Shown here: piece by piece, positions 42,721 through 51,184 of the stretch
Layout: every line of letters begins with the position of its first letter
Position numbering within the stretch: the stretch's first letter is position 1
Assembly (NCBI GenBank): GCA_022560615.1
Contig: JADFSR010000009.1
Coordinates: 38,733-102,732, forward strand
Reading direction: 5' to 3'
DNA: 64,000 nt
From: Gemmatimonadota bacterium
GTDB taxonomy: Bacteria; Gemmatimonadota; Gemmatimonadetes; Longimicrobiales; Gaopeijiaceae
Made by a program: the position numbers and the translations under genes
Notes under the pieces: model-generated
What the model was told of the DNA's origin: nothing
The model's input: only the letters and a program-made list of their open reading frames with translations
Database searches by the model: none

Positions 42721-44979
42721 TCACCGCTGGTCCTCTCGCCGGAACAGCACTTCCCTGAACGCTACGTCTTCCGCCGCAAGCGCGAAGACCGTGCACGGCA
42801 GGCCGGACGTTCGATTCCTGAGTTGCTCATAGTATGCTGCGAAGTCGCCTTGGTCGGGTGCGGCCATGCCCATGATGATCAGGTCCGCTCCCCGGGAGGA
42901 GTCGTGCAGCAGGTCGAATGCGCTCCGCTCGCCGCTCACCAGCACTTCGGTCTGGAGGCCCGTGCGTGTCTGTTCCAGCATGTCGGTGAGGTTGCGTCGT
43001 GCGTCCTCCGCCGCAGCCTCACTGGGGATCACCATCTTCAGCCGGATGTCCACCTCACGCCACGCCAGGCTCGTCTTCAGCAGATACCCGAGAATCATGA
43101 GGAGCGCCCCGTTGCCCTGCAGTCCACCCCACCAGATGTCGATCCGCTTGCGGTCGCCGAAACCCACGCGATCCGCGTCGCGCACGATGACGACGTTCCG
43201 CTTGGACTGCCAGAAACGCTCGATCATGGCGCAGTACCGCGGCCTGTGCTGGCTCTCCTCCGAATCGCCGAGAAGGATCGTGTTCGGGACCAACGGCCCG
43301 AGGCCGTAAGCCTCCACGAGTTGCTCAGCTCCGGCGAAAGGATCCCCGGCCGAGATAACCCGCACGAAGCCGTGGATGCCCCGCTTGCCCAGGTAGTCCT
43401 GGACCTTTCTCTCCATGGCGCGCTTCCGGTCGTGCGTCACAGACGTGTCGCGGAGGATGGTCGCTATGGAGAGAAGGCCCTTGTTGTGGTGGGAGAAGTC
43501 GGCCGCCAATTCGATCAGGTGCCAGCGGCGGGTCGGGGCGCCGGACAACACGAGAAAGTGGGGCCGCCAGTTGCGGGGATCTAGCGAGAGCCGGCCGAGA
43601 CGGAGTAGGCCCGCACGTGTGATCATCATCAGGATACCCTGGCGCACATCGCCCCACGCTGCCTGCATTCCGCGGCGCTCCAGCCACACGAACACCCCCA
43701 GCACGAACAGGCCCGCCGCCACCGTCGCCGCCGGGTTGATGAGGAACATCACCGAAGCGCACCCCGCCGCGCCGGCCAAGGAAAAGATCCAGTGCACGCT
43801 CAACCGGGGACGAAACGAGGGGCTTCCCAGAAAGCGCTCGATGCCAGCGGCGACGTTCAGGACCCCGTAGGTGGTGAGGAAGAACATGGTGAGGATCGGC
43901 GCGATCATGTTCAGGTCACCGAACCACACGGCCACCAGTGCGATGCCCAGCGTCAACGCGGTGCCAAAGCGCGGGCTGTCGTCCTCGCCGCTGCCCTTAC
44001 GCAGCCACGAGAGCCACCGCGGCAGGATCCCGTCTCGGGCCATAGCCTGGAGCACGCGGGGCGCGCCCAGGATGCTGCCAACCGCGCTGCTCAGGGCTGC
44101 GCCCCAGACACCGAGTAGGATCGCATTGCCCCACAGCGAGATCCTCCGCATGACCAGGGGATCGCTCACCAAAGTTTGGGTGTCGACGCGCATGGCCAAG
44201 AGCACCGGCAGCGTCATGTAAATGACGTATCCGACTCCGATGGCGAGGAACGTTCCCTTGGGGATGGCCCGACCGGGGTCCGCCAGGTCGCCGGACATGT
44301 TCACTCCGGCCATGATGCCCGTGACCGCGGGGAAGAAGACCGCGAAGACCACCCAAAAGCTTTCGGGCTCGACCAGTGTCGAGGGGCCCAGCCCCTGGGG
44401 CTCGACCCCTTCCATTCCGCTCCCGAACACCAGAGAGAGGAGCGACAGCGCGACGACCGCCATGATCACGTACTGCGCCCGGATGGCGGCCCGCGCGGAG
44501 ATGATGGCCAGGGCCGCGACGGCCAGCGTCGTGACGATGCCCACGAGCCGGGCGTTCAAGGACGGGAACACGCCTGTCACCGACTCGGCGAAGCCCACGG
44601 TGTAGAGCGCGACGGAGAGCCCCTGGGCGAGGTACAGAGGGATTCCCACGGCGCCGCCGGTCTCGATGCCCAGGGACCGGCTGATCATGTAGTAGGCGCC
44701 ACCGGTACGGACCCGTTGGTCCGTGGCGATGGCAGCCACGGACAGCGCGGTGAGTAGGGTGATCGATGTTGCCAGGGTGACGATGACGAGCGTCCCCCCC
44801 AACCCCACCTGGCCCACGACCCACCCGAAGCGCAGGTACATGATCACGCCGAGGATGGTCAGGATCGACGGCGTGAATACGCCTCCGAACATCCCCAGGC
44901 CGCCTTCGCGTCCAGGGATGACTTCGGATTGACCCGGCGGTGTGCGAGCGTTCTGCCCGTTTTTGGGTCGGTCGGCCAT
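42721..44979 (-). CDS. SLC12-like cation-chloride/amino-acid transporter with cytosolic C-terminal domain
   Basis: A 752-residue APC-superfamily transporter. About twelve hydrophobic segments start at GGVFTPSILTILGVIMYLRF and continue through residue ~480; TGGAYYMISRSLGIETGGAV and SGDLADPGRAIPKGTFLAIG are typical of the bacterial cation-chloride cotransporter-like group. The last ~270 residues are soluble, with two alpha/beta units (PHFLVLSGAPTRRWHLIELA; GADLIIMGMAAPDQGDFAAY) that resemble the SLC12 C-terminal and a UspA-like fold, suggesting regulated transport. ATG 44979 is chosen over TTG 45015. Substrate (K-Cl or amino acid) cannot be set from sequence. Confidence 0.85.
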   Translation of the reverse strand: MADRPKNGQNARTPPGQSEVIPGREGGLGMFGGVFTPSILTILGVIMYLRFGWVVGQVGLGGTLVIVTLATSITLLTALSVAAIATDQRVRTGGAYYMISRSLGIETGGAVGIPLYLAQGLSVALYTVGFAESVTGVFPSLNARLVGIVTTLAVAALAIISARAAIRAQYVIMAVVALSLLSLVFGSGMEGVEPQGLGPSTLVEPESFWVVFAVFFPAVTGIMAGVNMSGDLADPGRAIPKGTFLAIGVGYVIYMTLPVLLAMRVDTQTLVSDPLVMRRISLWGNAILLGVWGAALSSAVGSILGAPRVLQAMARDGILPRWLSWLRKGSGEDDSPRFGTALTLGIALVAVWFGDLNMIAPILTMFFLTTYGVLNVAAGIERFLGSPSFRPRLSVHWIFSLAGAAGCASVMFLINPAATVAAGLFVLGVFVWLERRGMQAAWGDVRQGILMMITRAGLLRLGRLSLDPRNWRPHFLVLSGAPTRRWHLIELAADFSHHNKGLLSIATILRDTSVTHDRKRAMERKVQDYLGKRGIHGFVRVISAGDPFAGAEQLVEAYGLGPLVPNTILLGDSEESQHRPRYCAMIERFWQSKRNVVIVRDADRVGFGDRKRIDIWWGGLQGNGALLMILGYLLKTSLAWREVDIRLKMVIPSEAAAEDARRNLTDMLEQTRTGLQTEVLVSGERSAFDLLHDSSRGADLIIMGMAAPDQGDFAAYYEQLRNRTSGLPCTVFALAAEDVAFREVLFRREDQR

Positions 44980-45062
44980 GAGTGGTATTCTCTGGGTCCG
45001 GAACCGACGGATCAAGTCGAACTCGGCCCCCGTTGCCGCTCCGAGGCACGCAATGGGCCACG

Positions 45063-46029
45063 AATCGCGGGGCGCTCCGCTTCGTGAATTCGGCGCTCAC
45101 TTCGGCGCTCACTATGGGGCTGCTCATCGTCGTTCTCGCGGCCACTGTGCACGGTGATGAGCGAACCTTCCGCGAAGGACTTCTCGTGCTCATGCGGGAT
45201 TTTGCCACGCCAGGAACGGAGGCGTACGAGCTGCTCGACGACGTGACCGTCGTCGTTGCCCCGGAGATCAACCCGGACGGCTCCGAGGCGAGCGTGCTCG
45301 GCACGCGCGGCAACGCCCCTGGGGCATCGACCTCAACCGCGACTACGTGAAGCTCGAGCAACCGGCCATCGCCCACTTCGTGGGCAACCTGATCAGTGAG
45401 TGGCGGCCCCACATGTTCGTCGACGGTCATGACGGTGGCGCTCAGGCTCCGACGCAGACGCTCGAGGTCGGAGCCCGCGCCGGTTATCTCGGCTACCTCG
45501 CCGTCGTCCAGTTCGCCGCGGACCATGCGGATCGCCTCATGGGCGTGGTCGCCTCCGCGCGCCGAAACGATCAAGATGGGTGCGGCTCCGCGGGGTGACG
45601 TCACGGTCGAGCGACCAAGACCCGTGCGCGCCCGTGGGCGTGCCTGCTACCGCGCTTTGCGGTCGATGCGGTCACGATGCTGCGCCGGCACGGCATCACG
45701 GTCGAAAGGCTTACCGAGCCTGCCGAGTTGCGGGTCAATGCGTACACGGTGCCGCGGTGACCTACGAGGAGGCGTTCTACCACGCGGCCACGACGGTGGT
45801 CGAGGTCGGTGAGGTCGTTAGCCAGATACGTATGTTCTCTGCCGGAACCTACGTAGTGCCGACTGCACAGCCTCTCGGGCGACTCGTGGCGCATATGCTG
45901 GAGGTCGAGACCCGGGACAACGTCGTCTATTGGAATGCGATGGACGCGTGGATTCCGCATTCACCTGTCGTGCTGATCTTCAAGCTGATGACCCCGACGC
46001 CGTTGTCGACACGGGGGCTGGGCGGTTAG
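45063..46029 (+). pseudogene. M14-family zinc carboxypeptidase pseudogene
   Basis: Several frames together give an M14 peptidase. Segment one contains the zinc motif HxxE (ATVHGDERTFREGLLVLMRD) and VTVVVAPEINPDGSEA. A one-base loss near 45325 shifts to WGIDLNRDYVKLEQPAIAHF and RPHMFVDGHDGG. That frame hits TGA at 45596, after which VDAVTMLRRHGITVERLTEP continues in the same phase. A third shift near 45755 gives TYEEAFYHAATTVVEVGEVV, FSAGTYVVPTAQPLGRLVAH and a C-terminus ending TRGLGG at 46029. The N-terminal signal peptide and first strands are missing, so the gene is truncated as well as frameshifted. An intact M14 paralogue is present at 8003-10960, but these are different subtypes. Confidence 0.82.
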
Positions 46030-46219
46030 GCTCGCCGTCGATCGCGTTGTCGATCCCCACGGTGACGGCGCCGAGTTGGGGGTCGACCTGGCGGGGCGAA
46101 CGTAGCGGTCCGCGCCGTTCGCCTCGGAGCTCACGGCGCGGGTGAGCATGGGGGTGCGCAGCAGAACTGCAAAGTCGTTATTTTCGAACATGTCCACTAA
46201 TCGCCGCTAGGGATGTGGG

Positions 46220-47239
46220 ATGCCTGAACTGTCGCCCGAAGAGCAGCTGAACATTGCCAGGGGCCACCTCGAGCGCGTTCAGGTAGCCTGGTACGATCCG
46301 GTCGATTGGGCCGACCTATCGAACTACGGCCTCTATGCGCTGGAAGTCGGAGTCATGGCCGCTGCGAGGGAAACGGGCCTGGCGGTTAAGGCCACACATT
46401 GGGCGAAGGCCGCGGCGGCAGGCGAGCTGGCTGAGGCCCACGATTTGGACGACGTGTCCGATTTGATGGCACGCCTCAATGAAGCCAGGAAGGCCGCTAA
46501 CTACGGTGATATCGAAATGACTGATGGCACTGCTTGCGAGAAGCGCCTTGACTCGTTGATCGAGGCATGGCCCACGTCCGAGACCAGGCGGCGTGCGACG
46601 CAAGTCATCGCCGGCCTTTGCGAGTCCGACTCGGTCATCGCCGTGGTGGTCTTCGGTTCAGCAGTTCGCAAGGCTGTTTGTAGCTTCGACCTGGACGTCC
46701 TTTACGTATACGCTGGGTCCAAACCCGAAGTCCCGGGCCCGACCTTTGAGATCGATCTGCGAGGTTACTCGGCACCGAGTGTTGAGCCCCTGATTGCTGA
46801 GGGCCACGACCTCCTTTGTTGGTCAGTTCGCTATGGCCGTTGCGTCTGCGAGAAGCGTGGATACTGGTCGGAGCTGACGACGCGATGGATCGACCGCGTA
46901 CCGCTGCCCTCGGCGGACAAGGCGCGACATCGTGCGGACAAGGCTCGGAGCCTCTATAAAGACACGCTCGCTATTGGTGATGTGGATGCTGCCCTTGAGC
47001 AGTACGTGACTTACCTCACCCACGAAGCACGGGCTCGGCTGGTCGACGCCGGTGTTTTCCCGGCGTCTCGGCCGGAATTGCTGGCTCAACTCGAATCTGC
47101 TGGCGCGAGTCTTCTTGCCCGTGAGCTCCGTGGAGCCCTACATCGCCGAAATGTACGGGCGCACGGAGGTGACAAGCGTACGCATCAGTATCTTCTAGCC
47201 GTCCTAGCTCGCTTGTCGGCACCGGCTTCCGCCGCCTAG
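46220..47239 (+). CDS. HEPN / minimal-nucleotidyltransferase fusion protein
   Basis: A 339-residue cytosolic protein. The centre holds a nucleotidyltransferase core: AVVVFGSAVRKAVCSFDLDV (GS at 146-147, Asp157 and Asp159) with a third acidic position in FEIDLRG (Asp179). The N-terminal ~100 residues are helical and end with EARKAANYGD, reminiscent of HEPN domains; the C-terminal ~110 residues are helical and contain RNVRAH (Arg310, His315), a match to the R-x4-6-H RNase motif of HEPN toxins. MNT and HEPN are usually two separate genes of a toxin-antitoxin pair in which the MNT AMPylates or blocks the HEPN RNase. The gene stands alone, just after a pseudogene, with visibly more A/T at third positions than neighbours. 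Start ATG 46220 follows GGGATGTGGG. Confidence 0.6.
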   Translation: MPELSPEEQLNIARGHLERVQVAWYDPVDWADLSNYGLYALEVGVMAAARETGLAVKATHWAKAAAAGELAEAHDLDDVSDLMARLNEARKAANYGDIEMTDGTACEKRLDSLIEAWPTSETRRRATQVIAGLCESDSVIAVVVFGSAVRKAVCSFDLDVLYVYAGSKPEVPGPTFEIDLRGYSAPSVEPLIAEGHDLLCWSVRYGRCVCEKRGYWSELTTRWIDRVPLPSADKARHRADKARSLYKDTLAIGDVDAALEQYVTYLTHEARARLVDAGVFPASRPELLAQLESAGASLLARELRGALHRRNVRAHGGDKRTHQYLLAVLARLSAPASAA

Positions 47240-47315
47240 GGCAGCTCAGTCCAAGAAGCGATGTTTACCGCGTTCAGTCGGCTGGCCGGCCGGGCGATTT
47301 CATAGCCGGAAAGAG

Positions 47316-47834
47316 ATGAACCAGGAACGTTTCGACAGTGCGTCGACCTTTGAGCACTACCTCGAAGGCGTGGTCAAGAACCGTGAGCTGTGGCACGCCG
47401 TCTTCGAGCGTGTCCGGCTGCCCGATGAGCTCGTGACCGCCGCGCGCGCACTGTCTGGGGGCTGGCACCTGGTTGCGCTGTCGGAGGACTGGTGTGGCGA
47501 CGCCGTGAACACGTTGCCCGTCATCGCGCGTCTGGCGGAAGAGGCCGGCTGGGACCTGCGCGTCCTGTCACGGGACGACAATCCGGACCTCATGGACACG
47601 CACCTGACGAACGGGCGGAGTCGTTCGATTCCGGTGGTCATCGTGTACGACGAGGACTTCAACGAGGTCGGCTGGTGGGGCCCGCGGCCCAGCGAGATCC
47701 AAGCGTGGATCATGGACGAAGGACTCGGCGTGCCATCCCCTGAGCGGTACAAGGTCGTGCGGCGGTGGTACGCCCAGGACCATGGCCTGACCACGCTTCG
47801 GGAGCTGCTCGACGTGTTCCGCGCGGCGGCCTGA
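47316..47834 (+). CDS. Thioredoxin-family protein (single-cysteine WCGDA type)
   Basis: A 172-residue cytosolic thioredoxin-fold protein. The active-site segment is VALSEDWCGDAVNTLPVIAR, i.e. WCxDA with only one cysteine, followed by RSRSIPVVIVYDEDFNEVGW containing the cis-Pro (SIPV) and WWGPRPSEIQ. Such single-Cys proteins (Thioredoxin_9-like) are common in Bacteroidota and Gemmatimonadota; the partner is unknown. It lies seven bases upstream of the dCMP-deaminase-like gene and is probably co-transcribed with it. Confidence 0.8.
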   Translation: MNQERFDSASTFEHYLEGVVKNRELWHAVFERVRLPDELVTAARALSGGWHLVALSEDWCGDAVNTLPVIARLAEEAGWDLRVLSRDDNPDLMDTHLTNGRSRSIPVVIVYDEDFNEVGWWGPRPSEIQAWIMDEGLGVPSPERYKVVRRWYAQDHGLTTLRELLDVFRAAA

Positions 47835-47841
47835 GGCAGCG

Positions 47842-48360
47842 ATGCCGCTGATCCACAAGGACGGCGTCCCGGCGAACACGCATCCTCTCAACGTCGTCGA
47901 AGTGCCGGAGGACTTCGTCGCCTCCGTCGAGCAGGTGACCCGGCCTCCGCTGTACGAAGTGTACATGCGCATGGCGGAGGAGCTCGCGAAGCGCTCGACG
48001 TGTGCTCGTCTACGTGTTGGCACTGTCGTGACGGACGCCGACCTCGAGCACGTCGTCTCGATCGGGTACAACGGCAACGCTCGCGGCTTCCCGAATCGCT
48101 GTGACTCGGACGAAGTGGGGATGTGCGGTTGTATCCATTCGGAGATGAACGCGCTGGTGAAGTCACCCGGCGAGATGCGGGACAAGGTGGCCTTCATTAC
48201 GGCGAGCCCCTGCAAGATGTGCGCGAAGCTGATCGTGCAGGCGAACGTTTCCTATGTGTTCTACCGCGAGGCGTATCGCAAACAGGAGGGTTTGCAGGTG
48301 CTGGAGCAAGCGGGCGTGGTTGCCGTGCACTACACCCGGTGGAAGGACGAATGGCGGTAG
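47842..48360 (+). CDS. dCMP/cytidine deaminase-like zinc enzyme (ComEB type)
   Basis: A 172-residue member of the zinc-dependent deaminase superfamily. Zinc ligands and the catalytic Glu are in CIHSEMNALV (HxE) and TASPCKMCAKLIVQ (PCxxC). GYNGNARGFPNRCD is the substrate-binding region typical of deoxycytidylate deaminases, as is the additional Cys in MCGCIHSE. The likely reaction is dCMP to dUMP for thymidylate synthesis. The N-terminal 30 residues are an extension beyond the usual start near YEVYMRMAEELAKRSTCAR. It follows the thioredoxin-like gene at 7 bp. Confidence 0.87.
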   Translation: MPLIHKDGVPANTHPLNVVEVPEDFVASVEQVTRPPLYEVYMRMAEELAKRSTCARLRVGTVVTDADLEHVVSIGYNGNARGFPNRCDSDEVGMCGCIHSEMNALVKSPGEMRDKVAFITASPCKMCAKLIVQANVSYVFYREAYRKQEGLQVLEQAGVVAVHYTRWKDEWR

Positions 48361-48449
48361 GCGAATCAGCGCCTGGAAAACATCTGCCGTCCCATTAGCT
48401 TCAGCCCTTCCGGCTCCGTTGCACAACGTACGATGAGCGCCCGCCGCGC

Positions 48450-49577
48450 GTGGAGAGTCTCCCCTTGAGTCAGACCGTCGTTGCGGGCGCAGATACGCCC
48501 TTCGGTCGCTTTTTTCTTCCCGGTCCCACAGAAGTCCGCCCGGAGGTCCTAGAGGCTCAGACGCGTGCCATGATCGGGCACCGCGGGCCGGACATCCAGG
48601 AGATCGTGGGCGAGCTTCAGGATGGTCTCAAGCGTGTCTTCGTCACCGACCGCCCTGTCTTCATCTCGAGCTCCTCTGCGACGGGTCTCATGGAGGCTGC
48701 CGTCCGCAATGGCGCGTCCGGCAAGGTGCTCTCGCTCGTGAACGGCGCGTTCAGCCAGCGCTTTGCCGACATTGCCCGAGCGTGCGGTCTCGATGTCGAC
48801 GAGGTAGCGGTTCCGTGGGGCGAGGCGCATGACCCAGCGGCTGTAGCCTCCGCGCTAGCGGGCGGCGGATACGATGCGCTCACCGTGGTTCATTCTGAGA
48901 CGTCCACGGGCGTGCTCAACGACCTTCCGGCGATCTCGAGCGTCGTCGCGAAACACGCCGACACGCTCCTTCTCGTCGACTCGGTCACTGGCTGCGGGGG
49001 CGCCGAGCTGCTCACCGATGCATGGGCCTTGGACTTCGTGCTGACGGGCTCCCAGAAGGCGCTGGCACTCCCTCCCGGCCTTTCGTTCGGAGTGGCATCC
49101 GAGGCGATGATGGAGCGTTCGGCGTCGGTCACCGGGAAGGGCCACTACTTCGACCTCGTCGCATTCGCGAAGAACCTCGACAAATTGCAGACCCCTACGA
49201 CGCCTGCGCTCTCGACCATGTATGCGCTTCAGGTCCAGCTCCGGCGGATCGCCGACGAGACGATCGAGGGCCGGTGGGCTCGCCACTCCGCGATGGCTGA
49301 GCGTACACATGCGTGGGTCGATGACATGCGGGCCGACGGCGCTTATTTGCGAGTGATGGCGCCTGAGGGGTACCGGTCCCCGACGGTTACCGCCGTATCG
49401 CTCCCCGAGGGGATGAGCGGCCCACGCATCGTGAGCGCGATGAAGGAGCGCGGTTGGGTTATAGGCGGCGGGTACGGAAAGCTCAAGGAGACCGGCATCC
49501 GCATCGGTCACATGGGCGACCACACCGTCGATGAGTTGAATGAGCTTCTCACGATCCTTGCGGAGGTGATCCGATGA
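48450..49577 (+). CDS. Class V aminotransferase, probable phosphoserine/serine-glyoxylate type
   Basis: A 375-residue fold-type I PLP aminotransferase of the alanine/serine-glyoxylate and archaeal-type phosphoserine transaminase group. Early FFLPGPTEVRPEVLEA and MIGHRGPDIQEI are family signatures; Asp177 (LLLVDSVTGCGGAELL) binds the pyridine nitrogen and Lys203 (VLTGSQKALALPPG) forms the Schiff base. Start is GTG 48450. The stop overlaps the serA start by four bases, so translation is coupled; this makes conversion of 3-phosphohydroxypyruvate to phosphoserine the most likely role. Confidence 0.85.
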   Translation: MESLPLSQTVVAGADTPFGRFFLPGPTEVRPEVLEAQTRAMIGHRGPDIQEIVGELQDGLKRVFVTDRPVFISSSSATGLMEAAVRNGASGKVLSLVNGAFSQRFADIARACGLDVDEVAVPWGEAHDPAAVASALAGGGYDALTVVHSETSTGVLNDLPAISSVVAKHADTLLLVDSVTGCGGAELLTDAWALDFVLTGSQKALALPPGLSFGVASEAMMERSASVTGKGHYFDLVAFAKNLDKLQTPTTPALSTMYALQVQLRRIADETIEGRWARHSAMAERTHAWVDDMRADGAYLRVMAPEGYRSPTVTAVSLPEGMSGPRIVSAMKERGWVIGGGYGKLKETGIRIGHMGDHTVDELNELLTILAEVIR

Positions 49578-51172
49578 GCGCCGAGTTCAGGGTCCTGATC
49601 ACGGACAGCGTCTCGGACAGCGGCCTCGAGCCGCTGCGGGGCGACTCGCGATTCGAGTTGATCAGGATCGACGATTCGTCGAACCCGGCGTTCGCTGAGA
49701 CGTTACCCACGGTCCACGGGCTCGTCGTGCGTAGCGCCACCAAGGTGCGCGCCGAGATGCTCGAGAAGGCCACCGAGCTCCGCGTCGTCGGACGAGCCGG
49801 TGTCGGCGTGGACAATATCGACCTGGAGGCCGCGACGGCCCGCGGCGTGGCTGTGCTCAATGCGCCGGCCGGCAACACGGTGTCGGCGGCGGAGCTCACG
49901 ATGGCGCTGATGCTCTCCATGGTGCGCCGGGTCGCCGAAGCGGATGCCTCGGTCCGGCAAGGCGAGTGGGCGCGGGCCCGTTTCAAGGGCGCGGAGCTGC
50001 GGGGGAGGGTTCTCGGACTGATCGGCGCGGGCCGTATCGGCGGCGAAGTAGCGAAGCGGTGCCACGCGTTCGGCATGCGAGTGCTCGCCTACGACCCCTA
50101 CCTCACGGACGAGCGCGCCGAGGACCTGAGGGTTGAACGCGCGACGCTCGACGAGGTCATCGAGGGAGCGGACGTGCTCTCGCTGCACGTGCCGTTGACG
50201 GACGAAACACGCGGCATGATCGACGCCGCTGCGCTATCCCGCATGAAGAAGGGGGCGTTCCTGGTGAACGTGGCTCGGGGTGGCGTAGTGGACGAGGCCG
50301 CGCTCGCGACATCGCTCGCCGAGGGACAGCTGGGAGGCGCGGCTCTCGACGTCTACTGCAACGAACCGCTGGAGGAGGGAAGCCCGCTGCGCGATGCGCC
50401 CAACCTCGTCCTGACCCCCCACTTGGGTGCCTCGACCGCCGAGGCTCAGGAGCTCGTGGCGACCGAGATCGCGGAGGCGGTCCGCGTCGCGCTCGCCGAG
50501 GGGGACCTCGCCAGGGCGGTCAACGCCCCAGCGATCGGTGGCGAGGCGCTGAGAGCGTTGGGACCGCTCTTCGATCTGGGGCGTCGACTCGGACGACTCG
50601 GGTGTGCCCTCGCGCGAGGCGGCCTCGAAGGCATCGAGATCCGGTATGCCGGAGAGTCCGAGGAGGCGTTGCGGCCTCTCTCCGCGTACGTGCTCATGGG
50701 CCTGCTCGAAAACATCGTCGGTGAGGACCAGGTCAACTTCGTGAGCGCCGCGCATATGGCGCAACAGCGCGGCATCAGTGTTTCGAGGACTCAGCTAGTG
50801 CGCCACACCGACTACACGGAATTCGTCGAAATCGTGGTCAAGGCGGAGCGAGGCGACCTGCGCTTCGCGGGGGCTCTGCTGGGGGAAACGCACTCGCGGA
50901 TCGTGCGAATCGGTGAGTTCCACGTCGATATCGTGCCCGCAGGAACCCTCATCGTGCTCAGGAACCGCGACGTGCCGGGTGTGATCGGGCGCGTGGGGAC
51001 GCTCCTAGGTGATCACGGGATCAACATTGCCGAGTACCACCAGGCTCGTCAGGCGAAGGGCGGCGATGCCTTGGCTGCCGTGGCGGTGGATGGGGACGTC
51101 GACACGGCTGTGCGAGATGCCCTGTTGGAGCTCGACGAGGTCTCGAAGGCTGTGGTAGTGCGGTTGGGGTAG
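49574..51172 (+). CDS. serA: D-3-phosphoglycerate dehydrogenase
   Basis: A 532-residue long-form PGDH, first enzyme of serine synthesis. The NAD-binding loop is GLIGAGRIGGEVAKR, followed by DVLSLHVPLTDETRGMI, LVNVARGGVVDEAAL and the catalytic His region LTPHLGASTAEAQELV. An intervening ASB domain and a C-terminal ACT domain (GTLIVLRNRDVPGVIGRVG, HGINIAEYHQAR) complete the standard architecture and suggest serine feedback control. ATG 49574 overlaps the aminotransferase stop. The 3' end faces the GT4 gene with only 12 bp between them. Confidence 0.94.
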   Translation: MSAEFRVLITDSVSDSGLEPLRGDSRFELIRIDDSSNPAFAETLPTVHGLVVRSATKVRAEMLEKATELRVVGRAGVGVDNIDLEAATARGVAVLNAPAGNTVSAAELTMALMLSMVRRVAEADASVRQGEWARARFKGAELRGRVLGLIGAGRIGGEVAKRCHAFGMRVLAYDPYLTDERAEDLRVERATLDEVIEGADVLSLHVPLTDETRGMIDAAALSRMKKGAFLVNVARGGVVDEAALATSLAEGQLGGAALDVYCNEPLEEGSPLRDAPNLVLTPHLGASTAEAQELVATEIAEAVRVALAEGDLARAVNAPAIGGEALRALGPLFDLGRRLGRLGCALARGGLEGIEIRYAGESEEALRPLSAYVLMGLLENIVGEDQVNFVSAAHMAQQRGISVSRTQLVRHTDYTEFVEIVVKAERGDLRFAGALLGETHSRIVRIGEFHVDIVPAGTLIVLRNRDVPGVIGRVGTLLGDHGINIAEYHQARQAKGGDALAAVAVDGDVDTAVRDALLELDEVSKAVVVRLG

Positions 51173-51184
51173 CCGGCGGCATCA

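Noticed and set aside
43997..45604. 535-residue minus-strand open frame
   Set aside because: Overlaps the transporter gene in another phase and crosses the divergent intergenic region and M14 pseudogene; Arg/His-rich.
45961..46197. Minus-strand frame beginning MDMFENNDFAVLL
   Set aside because: The first ~40 residues look protein-like, but the frame overlaps the M14 pseudogene end, has no recognisable family and no good ribosome binding site. It could be a gene fragment; too weak to list.
46030..46219. Gap before the HEPN fusion searched for an attachment site or promoter
   Set aside because: No tRNA, direct repeat or convincing promoter pair was found; only an A/T-richer stretch (CGTTATTTTCGAACATG) near 46180.
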